NCBI RefSeq assembly: GCF_014397005.1
Contig: NZ_JACGWS010000001.1
Span: forward strand, 310,001-374,000
Direction: 5' to 3'
DNA: 64,000 nt
Source of the DNA: Kordia aestuariivivens
GTDB taxonomy: Bacteria; Bacteroidota; Bacteroidia; Flavobacteriales; Flavobacteriaceae
The notes under the pieces were generated by a model, which worked only from the letters and a program-made list of their open reading frames with translations, was not told the DNA's origin and did no database searches. Below are positions 35,432 to 43,607 of the stretch, one piece after another (position 1 is the first letter of the stretch; the number at the start of each line of letters is the position of its first letter). A program made the translations under genes and the position numbers.

Positions 35432-37372
35432 ATGAGTAGCAACACAGAATTCGGAAACATTTCATTTGATTTACCAAAAAACCAATCAAATGTAATTAAA
35501 GTGATCGGTGTAGGCGGTGGCGGAAGTAACGCTATCAACCACATGTTCCAGCAAGGAATAAAAGGAGTAGATTTTGTCATCTGTAATACAGATTCACAAG
35601 CTTTACAAAACAGTACAGTGCCTAATAAAATTCAATTAGGAGTTTCACTGACGGAAGGATTGGGCGCAGGCGCGAATCCGGAAGTTGGAGAAAAAGCAGC
35701 ATTGGAAAGTATTGAAGAAATTAGCACGATGCTAGATACCAATACAAAAATGGTATTTATCACGGCTGGAATGGGCGGTGGAACAGGAACAGGAGCAGCT
35801 CCGGTGATTGCAAAACTTGCCAAGGATAAAGACATATTAACGGTTGGTATTGTTACGATTCCTTTCAATTTTGAAGGGAAAATGCGTAATACGCAAGCAC
35901 GCATTGGAGTGGAAAAACTACGTTCGCATGTAGATTCGCTCATTGTAATCAATAACGACAAACTAAGAGAAGTTTACGGAAACTTAGGTTTCAAAGCAGG
36001 ATTCTCCAAAGCAGATGAAGTACTTTCTACGGCTTCCAGAGGAATTGCAGAAGTAATTACGCATCACTATACGCAAAATATTGACTTGCGCGATGCGAAA
36101 ACGGTATTATCAAATAGTGGAACGGCAATTATGGGATCGGCAAATGCTTCTGGTGCAAACCGAGCAAGCGAAGCAATCATGAAAGCGTTAGATTCTCCAT
36201 TATTAAATGATAATAAAATAGCTGGAGCTAAAAACGTATTGTTGCTTATCGTTTCTGGTTCAGAAGAAATCACGATTGATGAAATCGGAGAAATCAACGA
36301 TCATATTCAGACCGAAGCTGGTGGTGTTGCAAACATCATTATGGGTGTTGGAGAAGATGAAACGTTGGAAGATGCAGTTTCGGTAACGATTATTGCTACT
36401 GGTTTTGATACTGATCAGCAGGATGAAATCGTGAATACGGAATCAAAAAAAATCATTCATACTTTGGAAGATGAGCAGCGTGCTGTTCAAGATTTAACGC
36501 CGAAGACAACTGCGGTGGTTACGCCAAACATTTTACAACAACCTGTGGAAGATGTAACGCCAAAAAAAGCGGAAGTAATTCGTCACACATTAGTAGATGA
36601 TACTGCGACATTAAATTTAATTCCAACAACGGAATTGATTAAAAATATGTCTGTAATATATGAAGAAGTAGCAGCGCCAATTGCTGAAGACGATTTCATT
36701 ATTACCTCAATGACAGATGAAATCAGAGCGATTGAAGTAAACGATCCAGAATTTGTGACTGCAGCAACAAAAGAAGCTGAAGAAGAAGAAAATCAGATCG
36801 CTTTTACATTTGATATGCCATTGGCAAATCCGGTTGCTGAAGAAACTCCAGTGAAAGAAGAGAATATCATTAAATTTGAATTGACTTCTGAAGATGTAAA
36901 TGCTATGGAAGTGACAGATCATGTAGAAGTAATTCCTGTGACAGAAGTGCATGACAAAGGTGTCACGCGTTACAGTTTGGATGACTATATGGACGAAGAT
37001 TCGGCAAAAGAAAAAAATATCCCAAAAGCGGCTGAAGATGGTATAGTTTTTGAGAAGAAAACAATCGAAGATTCTGATAAGAAAGAGGATGCTGTTGATG
37101 AAGGAAATCCATTCAATGCTACTATTGAGGAAAGCTTAAAAAGTAGAGTGGACGAACGCAGAAGAAAATTAAAAGAATTTAATTATAAATTCAATAATAA
37201 TGTCAATCGTATTGAAGAAATTGAGAAGCAACCAGCGTACAAAAGAGCTGGTATAGAACTTGATGAAACCAATACGGCAGACAATGCTTCCCGCACCAGT
37301 TTGGGTACGGATAGTAATGATGATATGCAATTAAGAAGCAATAATTCTTTTTTGCATGATAACGTTGACTAA
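35432..37372 (+). CDS. ftsZ: Cell division protein FtsZ with long C-terminal linker
   Basis: FtsZ is the tubulin-like GTPase of the Z ring. The GTPase core covers about 15-320, with IKVIGVGGGGSNAINHM and the tubulin signature GMGGGTGTGAAP near 112-123. The 646-aa length far exceeds E. coli FtsZ (383 aa). Residues 325-646 are a long acidic linker, and a short basic segment (VDERRRKLKEFNYKF) lies near 570-584. Such tails are usual in Flavobacteriia. The extreme C-terminus does not show the canonical IPxFLR-like peptide, so the site contacting FtsA is not evident. It is the last gene of the dcw cluster and is followed by a terminator. Confidence 0.96.
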   Translation: MSSNTEFGNISFDLPKNQSNVIKVIGVGGGGSNAINHMFQQGIKGVDFVICNTDSQALQNSTVPNKIQLGVSLTEGLGAGANPEVGEKAALESIEEISTMLDTNTKMVFITAGMGGGTGTGAAPVIAKLAKDKDILTVGIVTIPFNFEGKMRNTQARIGVEKLRSHVDSLIVINNDKLREVYGNLGFKAGFSKADEVLSTASRGIAEVITHHYTQNIDLRDAKTVLSNSGTAIMGSANASGANRASEAIMKALDSPLLNDNKIAGAKNVLLLIVSGSEEITIDEIGEINDHIQTEAGGVANIIMGVGEDETLEDAVSVTIIATGFDTDQQDEIVNTESKKIIHTLEDEQRAVQDLTPKTTAVVTPNILQQPVEDVTPKKAEVIRHTLVDDTATLNLIPTTELIKNMSVIYEEVAAPIAEDDFIITSMTDEIRAIEVNDPEFVTAATKEAEEEENQIAFTFDMPLANPVAEETPVKEENIIKFELTSEDVNAMEVTDHVEVIPVTEVHDKGVTRYSLDDYMDEDSAKEKNIPKAAEDGIVFEKKTIEDSDKKEDAVDEGNPFNATIEESLKSRVDERRRKLKEFNYKFNNNVNRIEEIEKQPAYKRAGIELDETNTADNASRTSLGTDSNDDMQLRSNNSFLHDNVD

Positions 37373-37402
37373 TTAGATTTAGTACTATTATATATGTTTT
37401 TT

Positions 37403-37445
37403 AGACCCGGGAATTGCTGTTCTATTTCCGGGTTTAATTTTTTAC
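37403..37445 (+). terminator. Terminator of the dcw cluster after ftsZ
   Basis: ACCCGG (37405-37410) pairs with CCGGGT (37428-37433), extended inward by GAA/TTC pairing, followed by TTTAATTTTTT. It lies 30 bases after the ftsZ stop. Confidence 0.75.
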
Positions 37446-37473
37446 CTCTAAAACATTTTAAAACAAAGAAATC

Positions 37474-37926
37474 ATGGGATTACAACAAGATATAATGACA
37501 GCGCTAAAAACGGCAATGAAAGCTAAAGATCAAGTAGCTTTAGCGGCATTACGTGCAGTGAAATCTGAAATACTCTTAGCGCAAACCAAAAGTGGTGCTA
37601 AAGAAGAGTTGACAGAAGAAGAAGAAATCAAATTATTGCAAAAATTAGTAAAGCAGCGTAAAGACAGCGCGGCAATTTATTTGGAACAAGACAGAAAAGA
37701 TTTAGCACTTCCTGAGATTGATCAGGCAGAGGTGATTAGTCAATTTTTACCAGAGGCTTTAAGTGAAGAAGAAATCGAAAAAGTGGTCGTAATGACTATT
37801 GACGCTGTTGGCGCTTCGGGAATGAAAGACATGGGAAAAGTGATGGGAATTGTTTCTAAAGAATTAGCAGGTCAGGCAGATGGAAAAACCATTTCTACCA
37901 TTATAAAAGCTAAATTAGCGAATTAA
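37474..37926 (+). CDS. GatB/YqeY domain protein
   Basis: The 150-aa cytoplasmic protein is a stand-alone YqeY domain, related to the tRNA-binding tail of GatB. Typical features are MTALKTAMKAKDQVALAALR at the N-terminus, EEEIKLLQKLVKQRKDSAAIY in the middle and MKDMGKVMGIVSKELAGQADG near the C-terminus, whose helical tail can bind tRNA. Its cellular role is not established. It sits between the ftsZ terminator and tRNA-Arg, as in many Flavobacteriia. Confidence 0.93.
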   Translation: MGLQQDIMTALKTAMKAKDQVALAALRAVKSEILLAQTKSGAKEELTEEEEIKLLQKLVKQRKDSAAIYLEQDRKDLALPEIDQAEVISQFLPEALSEEEIEKVVVMTIDAVGASGMKDMGKVMGIVSKELAGQADGKTISTIIKAKLAN

Positions 37927-37975
37927 TATAATTTCAATAAAATAACATAAGATTCTCACTTTCGTGGGAATGCAC

Positions 37976-38049
37976 GGCCTCGTAGTTCAACTGGATAGAA
38001 TATCAGATTTCGGCTCTGAGGGTTGGGGGTTCGAATCCCTTCGAGGTCA
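37976..38049 (+). tRNA. tRNA-Arg (anticodon TCG)
   Basis: A full cloverleaf folds over 74 bases: acceptor GGCCTCG / CGAGGTC with discriminator A; D stem GTTC / GAAT; anticodon stem TCAGA / TCTGA with loop TTTCGGC, giving anticodon TCG (codon CGA); and T stem GGGGG / CCCTT with loop TTCGAAT. CCA is not encoded. Its 3' end marks the left border of the accessory island, where the last nine bases belong to a repeat copied at 42729 onward. Confidence 0.95.
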
Positions 38050-38107
38050 CAGAAATTGTAAAAACCTGTAATTTAAAAGATTACAGGTTTTTGTTTTTAT
38101 ACCCGAG
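38041..38107 (+). repeat. Direct repeat, left copy (tRNA 3' end plus terminator), candidate attL
   Basis: These 67 bases cover the end of the tRNA-Arg acceptor stem and its downstream hairpin. They align with 42729-42796 with six substitutions and one single-base indel. A duplicated tRNA 3' end flanking foreign genes is the usual footprint of site-specific integration. Confidence 0.65.
38061..38092 (+). terminator. Terminator downstream of tRNA-Arg
   Basis: AAAACCTGTAAT pairs with ATTACAGGTTTT around a short AT-rich loop, and a T-rich tail follows. Confidence 0.75.
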
Positions 38108-38201
38108 AGAATGGTTTTTATGTAAGTTTTTGATTTTTAAATAGTTTAAAGGTTAGAACTTTATGAATGACCAAAATGATGACTGTCAGCCGCTGACTTT
38201 C

Positions 38202-38678
38202 CTAGTAATAAAATTCCATTCCATATTCGCTAGCTACACTATATATATTATTAATTCTAGATTGATATTTTTCTTCTTCTCCAATTTCTGATATTCCTTT
38301 TATAGCACTATCAAACATTTTTTCAATAGATATGTAATAATTCTCGTCAGAATACCCGAAATCTTGAATTATCTCTAAGCAACATTCTACATAATACAAT
38401 TCCAGTTCAACGTTTAGTTCCGTGATTTTCATTTTGCGCACAGTTCGTATTATTTTCCTAGCCTCTGTTTCTCGTAAGATCATTTCTCTTCCACTTGGAA
38501 AAACATACCGCTCAATTTCCTTTTTATATTTTTCAATAAGAGTTTCTATTTTCATTCCAGAAAAAACATCTAGAAATTCTTTGGCAGACGGAATCTTTGA
38601 GTACATTTCTGATATGAGTTTAATCATTTCAGATTTGTCCATTTTATGAAGTTCTTTTTTTAAATCTCTTAATCTCAT
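38202..38678 (-). CDS. DUF6155-like hypothetical protein
   Basis: The 158-aa soluble, charged, mostly helical protein begins MRLRDLKKELHKMDKSEMIK and continues with LISEMYSKIPSAKEFLDVF. I associate this N-terminus with DUF6155, a small family of unknown function in Bacteroidota and Firmicutes. There are no catalytic motifs, signal peptide or membrane segments. It lies just inside the left end of the island, reading toward the tRNA. Its role may be regulatory or accessory, but nothing in the sequence decides this. Confidence 0.7.
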   Translation of the reverse strand: MRLRDLKKELHKMDKSEMIKLISEMYSKIPSAKEFLDVFSGMKIETLIEKYKKEIERYVFPSGREMILRETEARKIIRTVRKMKITELNVELELYYVECCLEIIQDFGYSDENYYISIEKMFDSAIKGISEIGEEEKYQSRINNIYSVASEYGMEFYY

Positions 38679-38890
38679 GTAAGTAAATAAGTTTTTAATA
38701 TCGCTCGTTTATTGTATTTTTTATTTCAATAATTAAATTATCAAATATCAACAAAATATAAAATTCGTTAAAATTTTCATGAGGAAAGCGATATTAATAA
38801 TGAATTATTCAAATAATTGGTATTTCGTTTTAAACAATTCCACTTAAATGAGTAATTCAATATTTGAATTCTATCTTAAAAAATATATAG

Positions 38891-38919
38891 TACATTCAAT
38901 ATGAGAATTTTTGAATGTA
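38891..38919. promoter_or_regulatory. Perfect inverted repeat upstream of the toxin-antitoxin genes
   Basis: TACATTCAA (38891-38899) and TTGAATGTA (38911-38919) are perfect inverted copies with an 11-base spacer. They lie about 30 bases before a TATATTTG -7 element at 38952-38959. An operator bound by the antitoxin is plausible by analogy with other type II modules. The remainder of the 303-base gap 38679-38981 is AT-rich with nothing else recognisable. Confidence 0.45.
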
Positions 38920-38981
38920 TTTTATCTTTATTAAATATGCCATAATTTGTTTATATTTGACAGTATATCAATTCATGTATC

Positions 38982-39227
38982 ATGGGAGCAATTGAATTAA
39001 GAAATAAAATAATTGAAATTATTAACTCGTCAGATGAACGGTTTTTACGAATGGTAAGTGCATTGCATAAAACGTATTCTGAACAAGAGACTACTGATTT
39101 CTATGACGAACTCCCTAAAGAAATTCAAGAAATTCTTATGGAAAGTAGAGATCAAGCTCGTCAAGGTAAGACACGCTCACATAAAGAAGTAATGGATGAT
39201 TTTCGAAAGAAATATGATATAGCTTAA
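38982..39227 (+). CDS. Putative antitoxin of a type II toxin-antitoxin module
   Basis: The 81-aa acidic protein (MGAIELRNKIIEIINSSDER, then a helical DELPKEIQEILMESRDQARQ) resembles the short addiction-module antitoxins that accompany ParE/RelE-like toxins. These have an N-terminal dimerisation helix pair and a C-terminal toxin-binding arm (HKEVMDDFRKKYDIA). No clear ribbon-helix-helix or HTH is visible. It is seven bases upstream of the toxin gene with its own -7 element at 38952. Identification rests mainly on this pairing. Confidence 0.8.
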   Translation: MGAIELRNKIIEIINSSDERFLRMVSALHKTYSEQETTDFYDELPKEIQEILMESRDQARQGKTRSHKEVMDDFRKKYDIA

Positions 39228-39234
39228 TACGCTT

Positions 39235-39540
39235 ATGAATGTTATATGGACACCAACTGCTGAATTATCATACGCAAAAGAATTAGACAAAATCAATAAA
39301 AAATGGTCAGTTAATGAAATTATGGACTTTATGAATTTAGTTGATGATTTTGTTAAAAAATTGGAGTCAGGAATAATTGAAGGTAAAGTATCACAGAAAA
39401 CAAATTTACGCTCATTTGTAATCTCCAAACAAACAACATTGTATTTTGATGTTTTTGAAGATACTCAAACCATAGAACTACTGCTATTTTGGAATAATAA
39501 AGATAATCCGAAAGAGTTAAAAGAATTTTTAAATATTTAA
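39235..39540 (+). CDS. RelE/ParE-superfamily toxin
   Basis: The 101-aa protein has the RelE/ParE pattern: an N-terminal strand VIWTPTAELSYAKELDKINK, two helices, then a beta-sheet with LRSFVISKQTTLYFDVFED and the C-terminal TIELLLFWNNKDNPKELK. The latter fits the sheet plus final helix in which active residues usually lie. RelE-type members cleave mRNA on the ribosome and ParE-type members poison gyrase. Which applies here is unclear because the catalytic Arg/His/Tyr set of RelE is not obvious. It forms a two-gene operon with the preceding antitoxin. Confidence 0.82.
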   Translation: MNVIWTPTAELSYAKELDKINKKWSVNEIMDFMNLVDDFVKKLESGIIEGKVSQKTNLRSFVISKQTTLYFDVFEDTQTIELLLFWNNKDNPKELKEFLNI

Positions 39541-39610
39541 TTTCAGGATTTTAATTTATCTTTTTCCATACAAACTAATTCCATATATTTAGTCATATAC
39601 AATAAACATA

Positions 39611-42604
39611 TTGGAAAGTAATGATGGAAATACAGATTTGCTAAATCTCTTTCGTTCTTTATTTAAAGGGCGTGAAGATGTATTTGCATTACGATGGGAG
39701 AAAGGCAATAAAAGTGGTTATACTCCAGCGTATTCTTATGATCCTTATATGTATCGTCTTCACAAGCAAAGAGGCGGAACTTTTAAAGACTACAAAGATA
39801 AAACCTATGTGAGATTAGATAATTTGAATCTCTCTAAACATCTAAAGGGAGAAAAATATATTGGAATATATCCACTTTTGAAAAATAATACTTCATGGTT
39901 TATTGTTGCTGATTTTGATAAAGGTGGTTGGCAAGAACAATCTAGAAAAGCTATTGAAGTCTGCAACAAAAATAATATTCCAGCGTATTTAGAACGTTCT
40001 CGTTCGGGAAATGGTGGGCATGTGTGGATATTTTTTGAAGAACCTTATGCTGCTATTAAAAGTAGAAAAATCATATTGAAACTTTTTGAACAAGCAGGAA
40101 TTTTCTCTGTATTTGATAGAAATACAAGTTTTGATCGATTATTTCCAAATCAAGATTATTTATCAGGTAAAGGGTTAGGAAATCTTATAGCACTTCCCTT
40201 TCAAGGACAGGCTTTACAAAATGGAAACTCTTGTTTTATAAGTATTAATACATTTACACCTTATGAAGATCAATGGGGATTTTTGAAAACCATTAAAAAA
40301 ATTTCTACTGTTTCTCTGGATTCAATTTTTAAAAAGACATTTAAAAAAAAAGACAATAAAAGTGATTTTAATGTTAGTGTTACAAATTTTGGAAAATTAG
40401 AATTCGCACTAAAGAATAGTATTGTCATTAATCGAAATGGTTTAGCTCCCGCAGTAATCAATTTCCTCAAAGAAAACCTAAATTCTTTCAATGCTGATTA
40501 TGCAATAAAAAAGAAAACAGGAAGAAGTACTTGGAAGACGGATCGTTATTTTAAGCTTATTGATGAAACTGAAAATGCTATAGAAATTCCAAGAGGATTT
40601 ATAGGAAATTTGATTCGTTTTTGTAAACAACAAGGTGTTGAATATGAATTTATAGATCAAAGAAAACGTCTAAAAAATGTTGAATTCTTATCTTCAATTC
40701 AATTATTGAAACATCAACATGCTCCATTAGAAATAGCATTAAAAAAAGATTTTGGAATTATTGTAGCCCCACCTGGTTCTGGAAAAACAATTATTGGCTT
40801 AAAAATTATAGAACACAAGAAGCAACCAGCATTAATTATTACACATCGGAAACAGATAGCAGAACAATGGATCAGTAGAATTGAAACTTTTTTTGGTATT
40901 CCAAAAAGAGAGATCGGGAAAATTGGTCAAGGAAAAATAAAAATCGGAAAACACATTACTGTTGCATTAATTCAGACTTTAGGAAAAAAACTGACTGATG
41001 AAGATAATCTATTAACATCTGCTTTTGGAACAATCATTATAGACGAATGTCATCATATTCCTGCGAAATCTTTTCGTGAAGTTGTTCACAAACTTTCACC
41101 ATATTACCAATACGGATTGACAGCCACTCCTTTTCGTAAAAACAATGATGAAAAACTACTTTTTGTGTATTTAGGTAATATCATTTCAGAGATAAAACCT
41201 CAAGATATTGATAATTATAAAAAGGCTAGAATTGTAATTCGAGATACGCATTTGAATATTCCTTTTAATTCTAAAACAGATCGATTTGAAACACTTTCAA
41301 AAATACTCATCCATGATTCTGAAAGAAACAAACTCATATTAAATGATGTTCGACATGAGTTAAATAATGGTAGAAAGGTGGTACTTATCACAGAACGAAA
41401 AGAGCATGTCCTAGTACTTTATCAATATCTAAAAAGTCAATATGAAACTATTCCTATCTCAGGAGAAGATAGCTCTGCTTTAAGAACTTTAAAATGGAAC
41501 AGTATTGAAAAAGGTGACTTTCAAGCTATCATAACCACAGGTCAATTTTTCGGTGAAGGAGTTGATATTCAAAGTATATCTTGTCTATTTTTAGTCTATC
41601 CTTTTGCATTTAAAGGCAAGTTAATTCAATATATTGGAAGAGTCCAACGGTCTGAATTAACACCTGTAATTTATGATTATCGAGACAAACATATTCCGTA
41701 TCTAAACAAACTATTTTTAAAACGGAATAGCTATTATCGAAATCTTGATCGACAAGCTACACTATTTGATGACTTTAAAGAAAGTTTAGAGTCAAAAATG
41801 AATCTAAACAATGATATTGATAAGTTCATTAAAGTTGCTATTAATGATCTAGACTTTCACTATGGTATGGTTTGTTTTTCGTATAAATTATCAAATGAAA
41901 CATTACTACAATTAGAAATCGAAAATGAAGAGATGCAGCCTGAATTTGTAGTATTAAAACCATATTTTTCCAAAATTCTAAGCTCTAAATCTATTACAGT
42001 ACACATTCAAATTGGATTAGAAAATGGATTGATTGTTTCTCAAATAGCTACTTCAGAAGATATTAATCGTATAAATAAAGAAATTATAGATAGTATAAAA
42101 TTTCAATTTGTTGAACAACAATTTATTAAGAGCAAAAAGTATAAAAGTGATGATATAGTAGAAAAAACTTCTAAATCAATTGACTCTTTATTTGGTTCAG
42201 AAGAGAATCTCTTAAAAAGCCTTTTAATAAACAGTAAATTTGTTCATCATAAACAGTTATTTTATTTGTCAAGATATCATCAATACAAAAAACTAAAAAT
42301 CAGATTTGTACTACATCCATTTTCATTTGTTTTTTTATTAGAAGGTGAACACAAATATCATATAGTTTTGGAAACCTTAGATACTAAAGAAGCGACTTAT
42401 GTTTGGCATCTTCCCAAAAATAACTTTCATTTTAAGAAGCAATTAGAATCAATAAATAAAAAACTGAATTGGATTCGTAATAATGGCCGTCAATCTTTTT
42501 TGGAAACTAAAAATGATAATTTCAGTAAAGTTATTCATGATTATAGTGAAGACAAAAAAGGATTCTATAAATGGAAAAATGCTTTGGAAGAACGGTTGAT
42601 TTAA
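39611..42604 (+). CDS. Archaeo-eukaryotic-type primase fused to SF2 helicase (TOTE conflict-system-like)
   Basis: The 997-aa protein has two recognisable parts. Residues 20-230 look like the primase (AEP) domain known from TOTE conflict systems: YPLLKNNTSWFIVADFDKGG with the metal-binding Asp101-x-Asp103, RSRSGNGGHVWIFFEE with the GGH motif (135-137), and NLIALPFQGQ. Residues 365-690 are a DEAD-like helicase with Walker A APPGSGKT (386-393), DECH (478-481), GLTATPF (502-508) and the motif VI region QYIGRVQRS (673-681), all intact. The last 300 residues are unassigned. The start appears to be TTG at 39611, as nearby ATGs are out of frame. Family members are thought to act in defence against phages or plasmids. 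It is the largest gene of the tRNA-bounded island. Confidence 0.85.
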   Translation: MESNDGNTDLLNLFRSLFKGREDVFALRWEKGNKSGYTPAYSYDPYMYRLHKQRGGTFKDYKDKTYVRLDNLNLSKHLKGEKYIGIYPLLKNNTSWFIVADFDKGGWQEQSRKAIEVCNKNNIPAYLERSRSGNGGHVWIFFEEPYAAIKSRKIILKLFEQAGIFSVFDRNTSFDRLFPNQDYLSGKGLGNLIALPFQGQALQNGNSCFISINTFTPYEDQWGFLKTIKKISTVSLDSIFKKTFKKKDNKSDFNVSVTNFGKLEFALKNSIVINRNGLAPAVINFLKENLNSFNADYAIKKKTGRSTWKTDRYFKLIDETENAIEIPRGFIGNLIRFCKQQGVEYEFIDQRKRLKNVEFLSSIQLLKHQHAPLEIALKKDFGIIVAPPGSGKTIIGLKIIEHKKQPALIITHRKQIAEQWISRIETFFGIPKREIGKIGQGKIKIGKHITVALIQTLGKKLTDEDNLLTSAFGTIIIDECHHIPAKSFREVVHKLSPYYQYGLTATPFRKNNDEKLLFVYLGNIISEIKPQDIDNYKKARIVIRDTHLNIPFNSKTDRFETLSKILIHDSERNKLILNDVRHELNNGRKVVLITERKEHVLVLYQYLKSQYETIPISGEDSSALRTLKWNSIEKGDFQAIITTGQFFGEGVDIQSISCLFLVYPFAFKGKLIQYIGRVQRSELTPVIYDYRDKHIPYLNKLFLKRNSYYRNLDRQATLFDDFKESLESKMNLNNDIDKFIKVAINDLDFHYGMVCFSYKLSNETLLQLEIENEEMQPEFVVLKPYFSKILSSKSITVHIQIGLENGLIVSQIATSEDINRINKEIIDSIKFQFVEQQFIKSKKYKSDDIVEKTSKSIDSLFGSEENLLKSLLINSKFVHHKQLFYLSRYHQYKKLKIRFVLHPFSFVFLLEGEHKYHIVLETLDTKEATYVWHLPKNNFHFKKQLESINKKLNWIRNNGRQSFLETKNDNFSKVIHDYSEDKKGFYKWKNALEERLI

Positions 42605-42984
42605 AATTTGAATAAAATCAATTCTAGCCTAAATCAAAGTTGAGAAACATTAAACAGTGAGAAATGCTCTTTCACAAACACCCCAATCTCTCTCAAATCC
42701 TCCACCAAAAAGTTCGAACTTTGAAGGTTCGGGCTCACAAAAATTGTAAAAACATGTAATTTAAAAGATTACATGTTTTTTGTTTTTATACACGAGCGGA
42801 TATTATTTTATAGCTTGTTAATATTCAATAATCTAAGAATTTTATTTTTCACTCTTAATTCCATTTAGATTATATATTAGTTTTAAGTCAAATTTATTTA
42901 TTTTTAGTTTATCTGTCGGTATATTTCAAATATGGTAATAAAGATTTTTAAAATGACTTGAAAAATTCTATTATTGATTTGTCC
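42605..42984. other. Non-coding right border of the island
   Basis: This 380-base gap has no credible ORF. It contains a C-rich strand stretch (42678-42708), a 14-base perfect palindrome AAAGTTCGAACTTT at 42709-42722, the right copy of the tRNA-end repeat (42729-42796) and AT-rich DNA beyond it. Confidence 0.6.
42729..42796 (+). repeat. Direct repeat, right copy, candidate attR
   Basis: This repeats 38041-38107, beginning TCGGGCTCAC (left copy TCGAGGTCAC) and ending GTTTTTATACACGAG. The hairpin inside is preserved although two bases changed: ACATGTAAT / ATTACATGT here against ACCTGTAAT / ATTACAGGT on the left, a compensated pair. Confidence 0.65.
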
Positions 42985-43461
42985 TTATGTTGCCTTTGAT
43001 TTCATCATCGAGAGTATTTCTTGAAATCTAGGATTATTAGTTAAATTCATAAATGAATCTTGTTTTTTATACCATTCAAAATCAATAAAGCCCTTTTCTA
43101 CTGCTTTTTTAAAATAATCTAAGGCTTTATCTATATCTTGAATTATTGAATAATAAAGACTCCTATTCCTATACGTTCTCCAATCATCCGGAAATAACTT
43201 TTCGTGCTTACTAAAGGATGAATACGCTAATTTCATTTTTCCTTGCTTGACATATGTAAGGCCTATATTATTGTGATAATTGTTCTTATCCACAGAAGGA
43301 ACCGCAACTGCAGCAGAAATTATATGCTCATGGGGAACAATAGATGTAGAAGCTGGACCGATTAATTCTTCTACAAAAAGAAAATGGGCGCAATTATTTA
43401 ATGAATCAACAATTTCATACTTTGAAAACTCTATAACACTTGGTGTAGCAATACGCTGCAT
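42985..43461 (-). CDS. TPR-repeat protein, possibly truncated
   Basis: The 158-aa protein has two tetratricopeptide-like units at about 60-130 (NYHNNIGLTYVKQGKMKLAY and WRTYRNRSLYYSIIQDIDKA, DYFKKAVEKGF). It ends in a segment resembling the TPR end-of-group pattern (WYKKQDSFMNLTNNPRFQEI). The N-terminal 55 residues are unassigned and there is no signal peptide. TPR arrays are normally longer, so this could be the surviving end of a larger gene beside the island border. The function would be protein-protein contact. It is isolated and on the minus strand. Confidence 0.65.
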   Translation of the reverse strand: MQRIATPSVIEFSKYEIVDSLNNCAHFLFVEELIGPASTSIVPHEHIISAAVAVPSVDKNNYHNNIGLTYVKQGKMKLAYSSFSKHEKLFPDDWRTYRNRSLYYSIIQDIDKALDYFKKAVEKGFIDFEWYKKQDSFMNLTNNPRFQEILSMMKSKAT

Positions 43462-43531
43462 TAAAGAATAAAAACTACTGAAAACAGAGTGAGTCGTTCT
43501 AAATAGATTGACAGTTTATATAAATTAAATC

Positions 43532-43564
43532 AAACCAGCAAAGTTAACTTCGCTGGTTTTTTTT
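43532..43564 (+). terminator. Orphan terminator hairpin pointing rightward
   Basis: AAACCAGC-AAAGTT pairs with AACTTC-GCTGGTTT and is followed by eight T. On the plus strand it has no gene directly upstream. On the minus strand it could end the Rrf2 gene, though without a clear T run there. Confidence 0.6.
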
Positions 43565-43607
43565 ATGTGTAAAACTTAGTGTTTAACTAAAACTATAACG
43601 ACTTCTA

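Noticed and set aside
38202-38678. Integrase of the island
   Set aside because: The 158-aa protein lacks the tyrosine recombinase Arg-His-Arg-Tyr residues and serine recombinase motifs.
42681-42740. Second tRNA gene at the right border of the island
   Set aside because: GTTCGAAC and GGTTCGGGCTCAC resemble tRNA T-arm and acceptor pieces, but no cloverleaf can be folded; at most a fragment.
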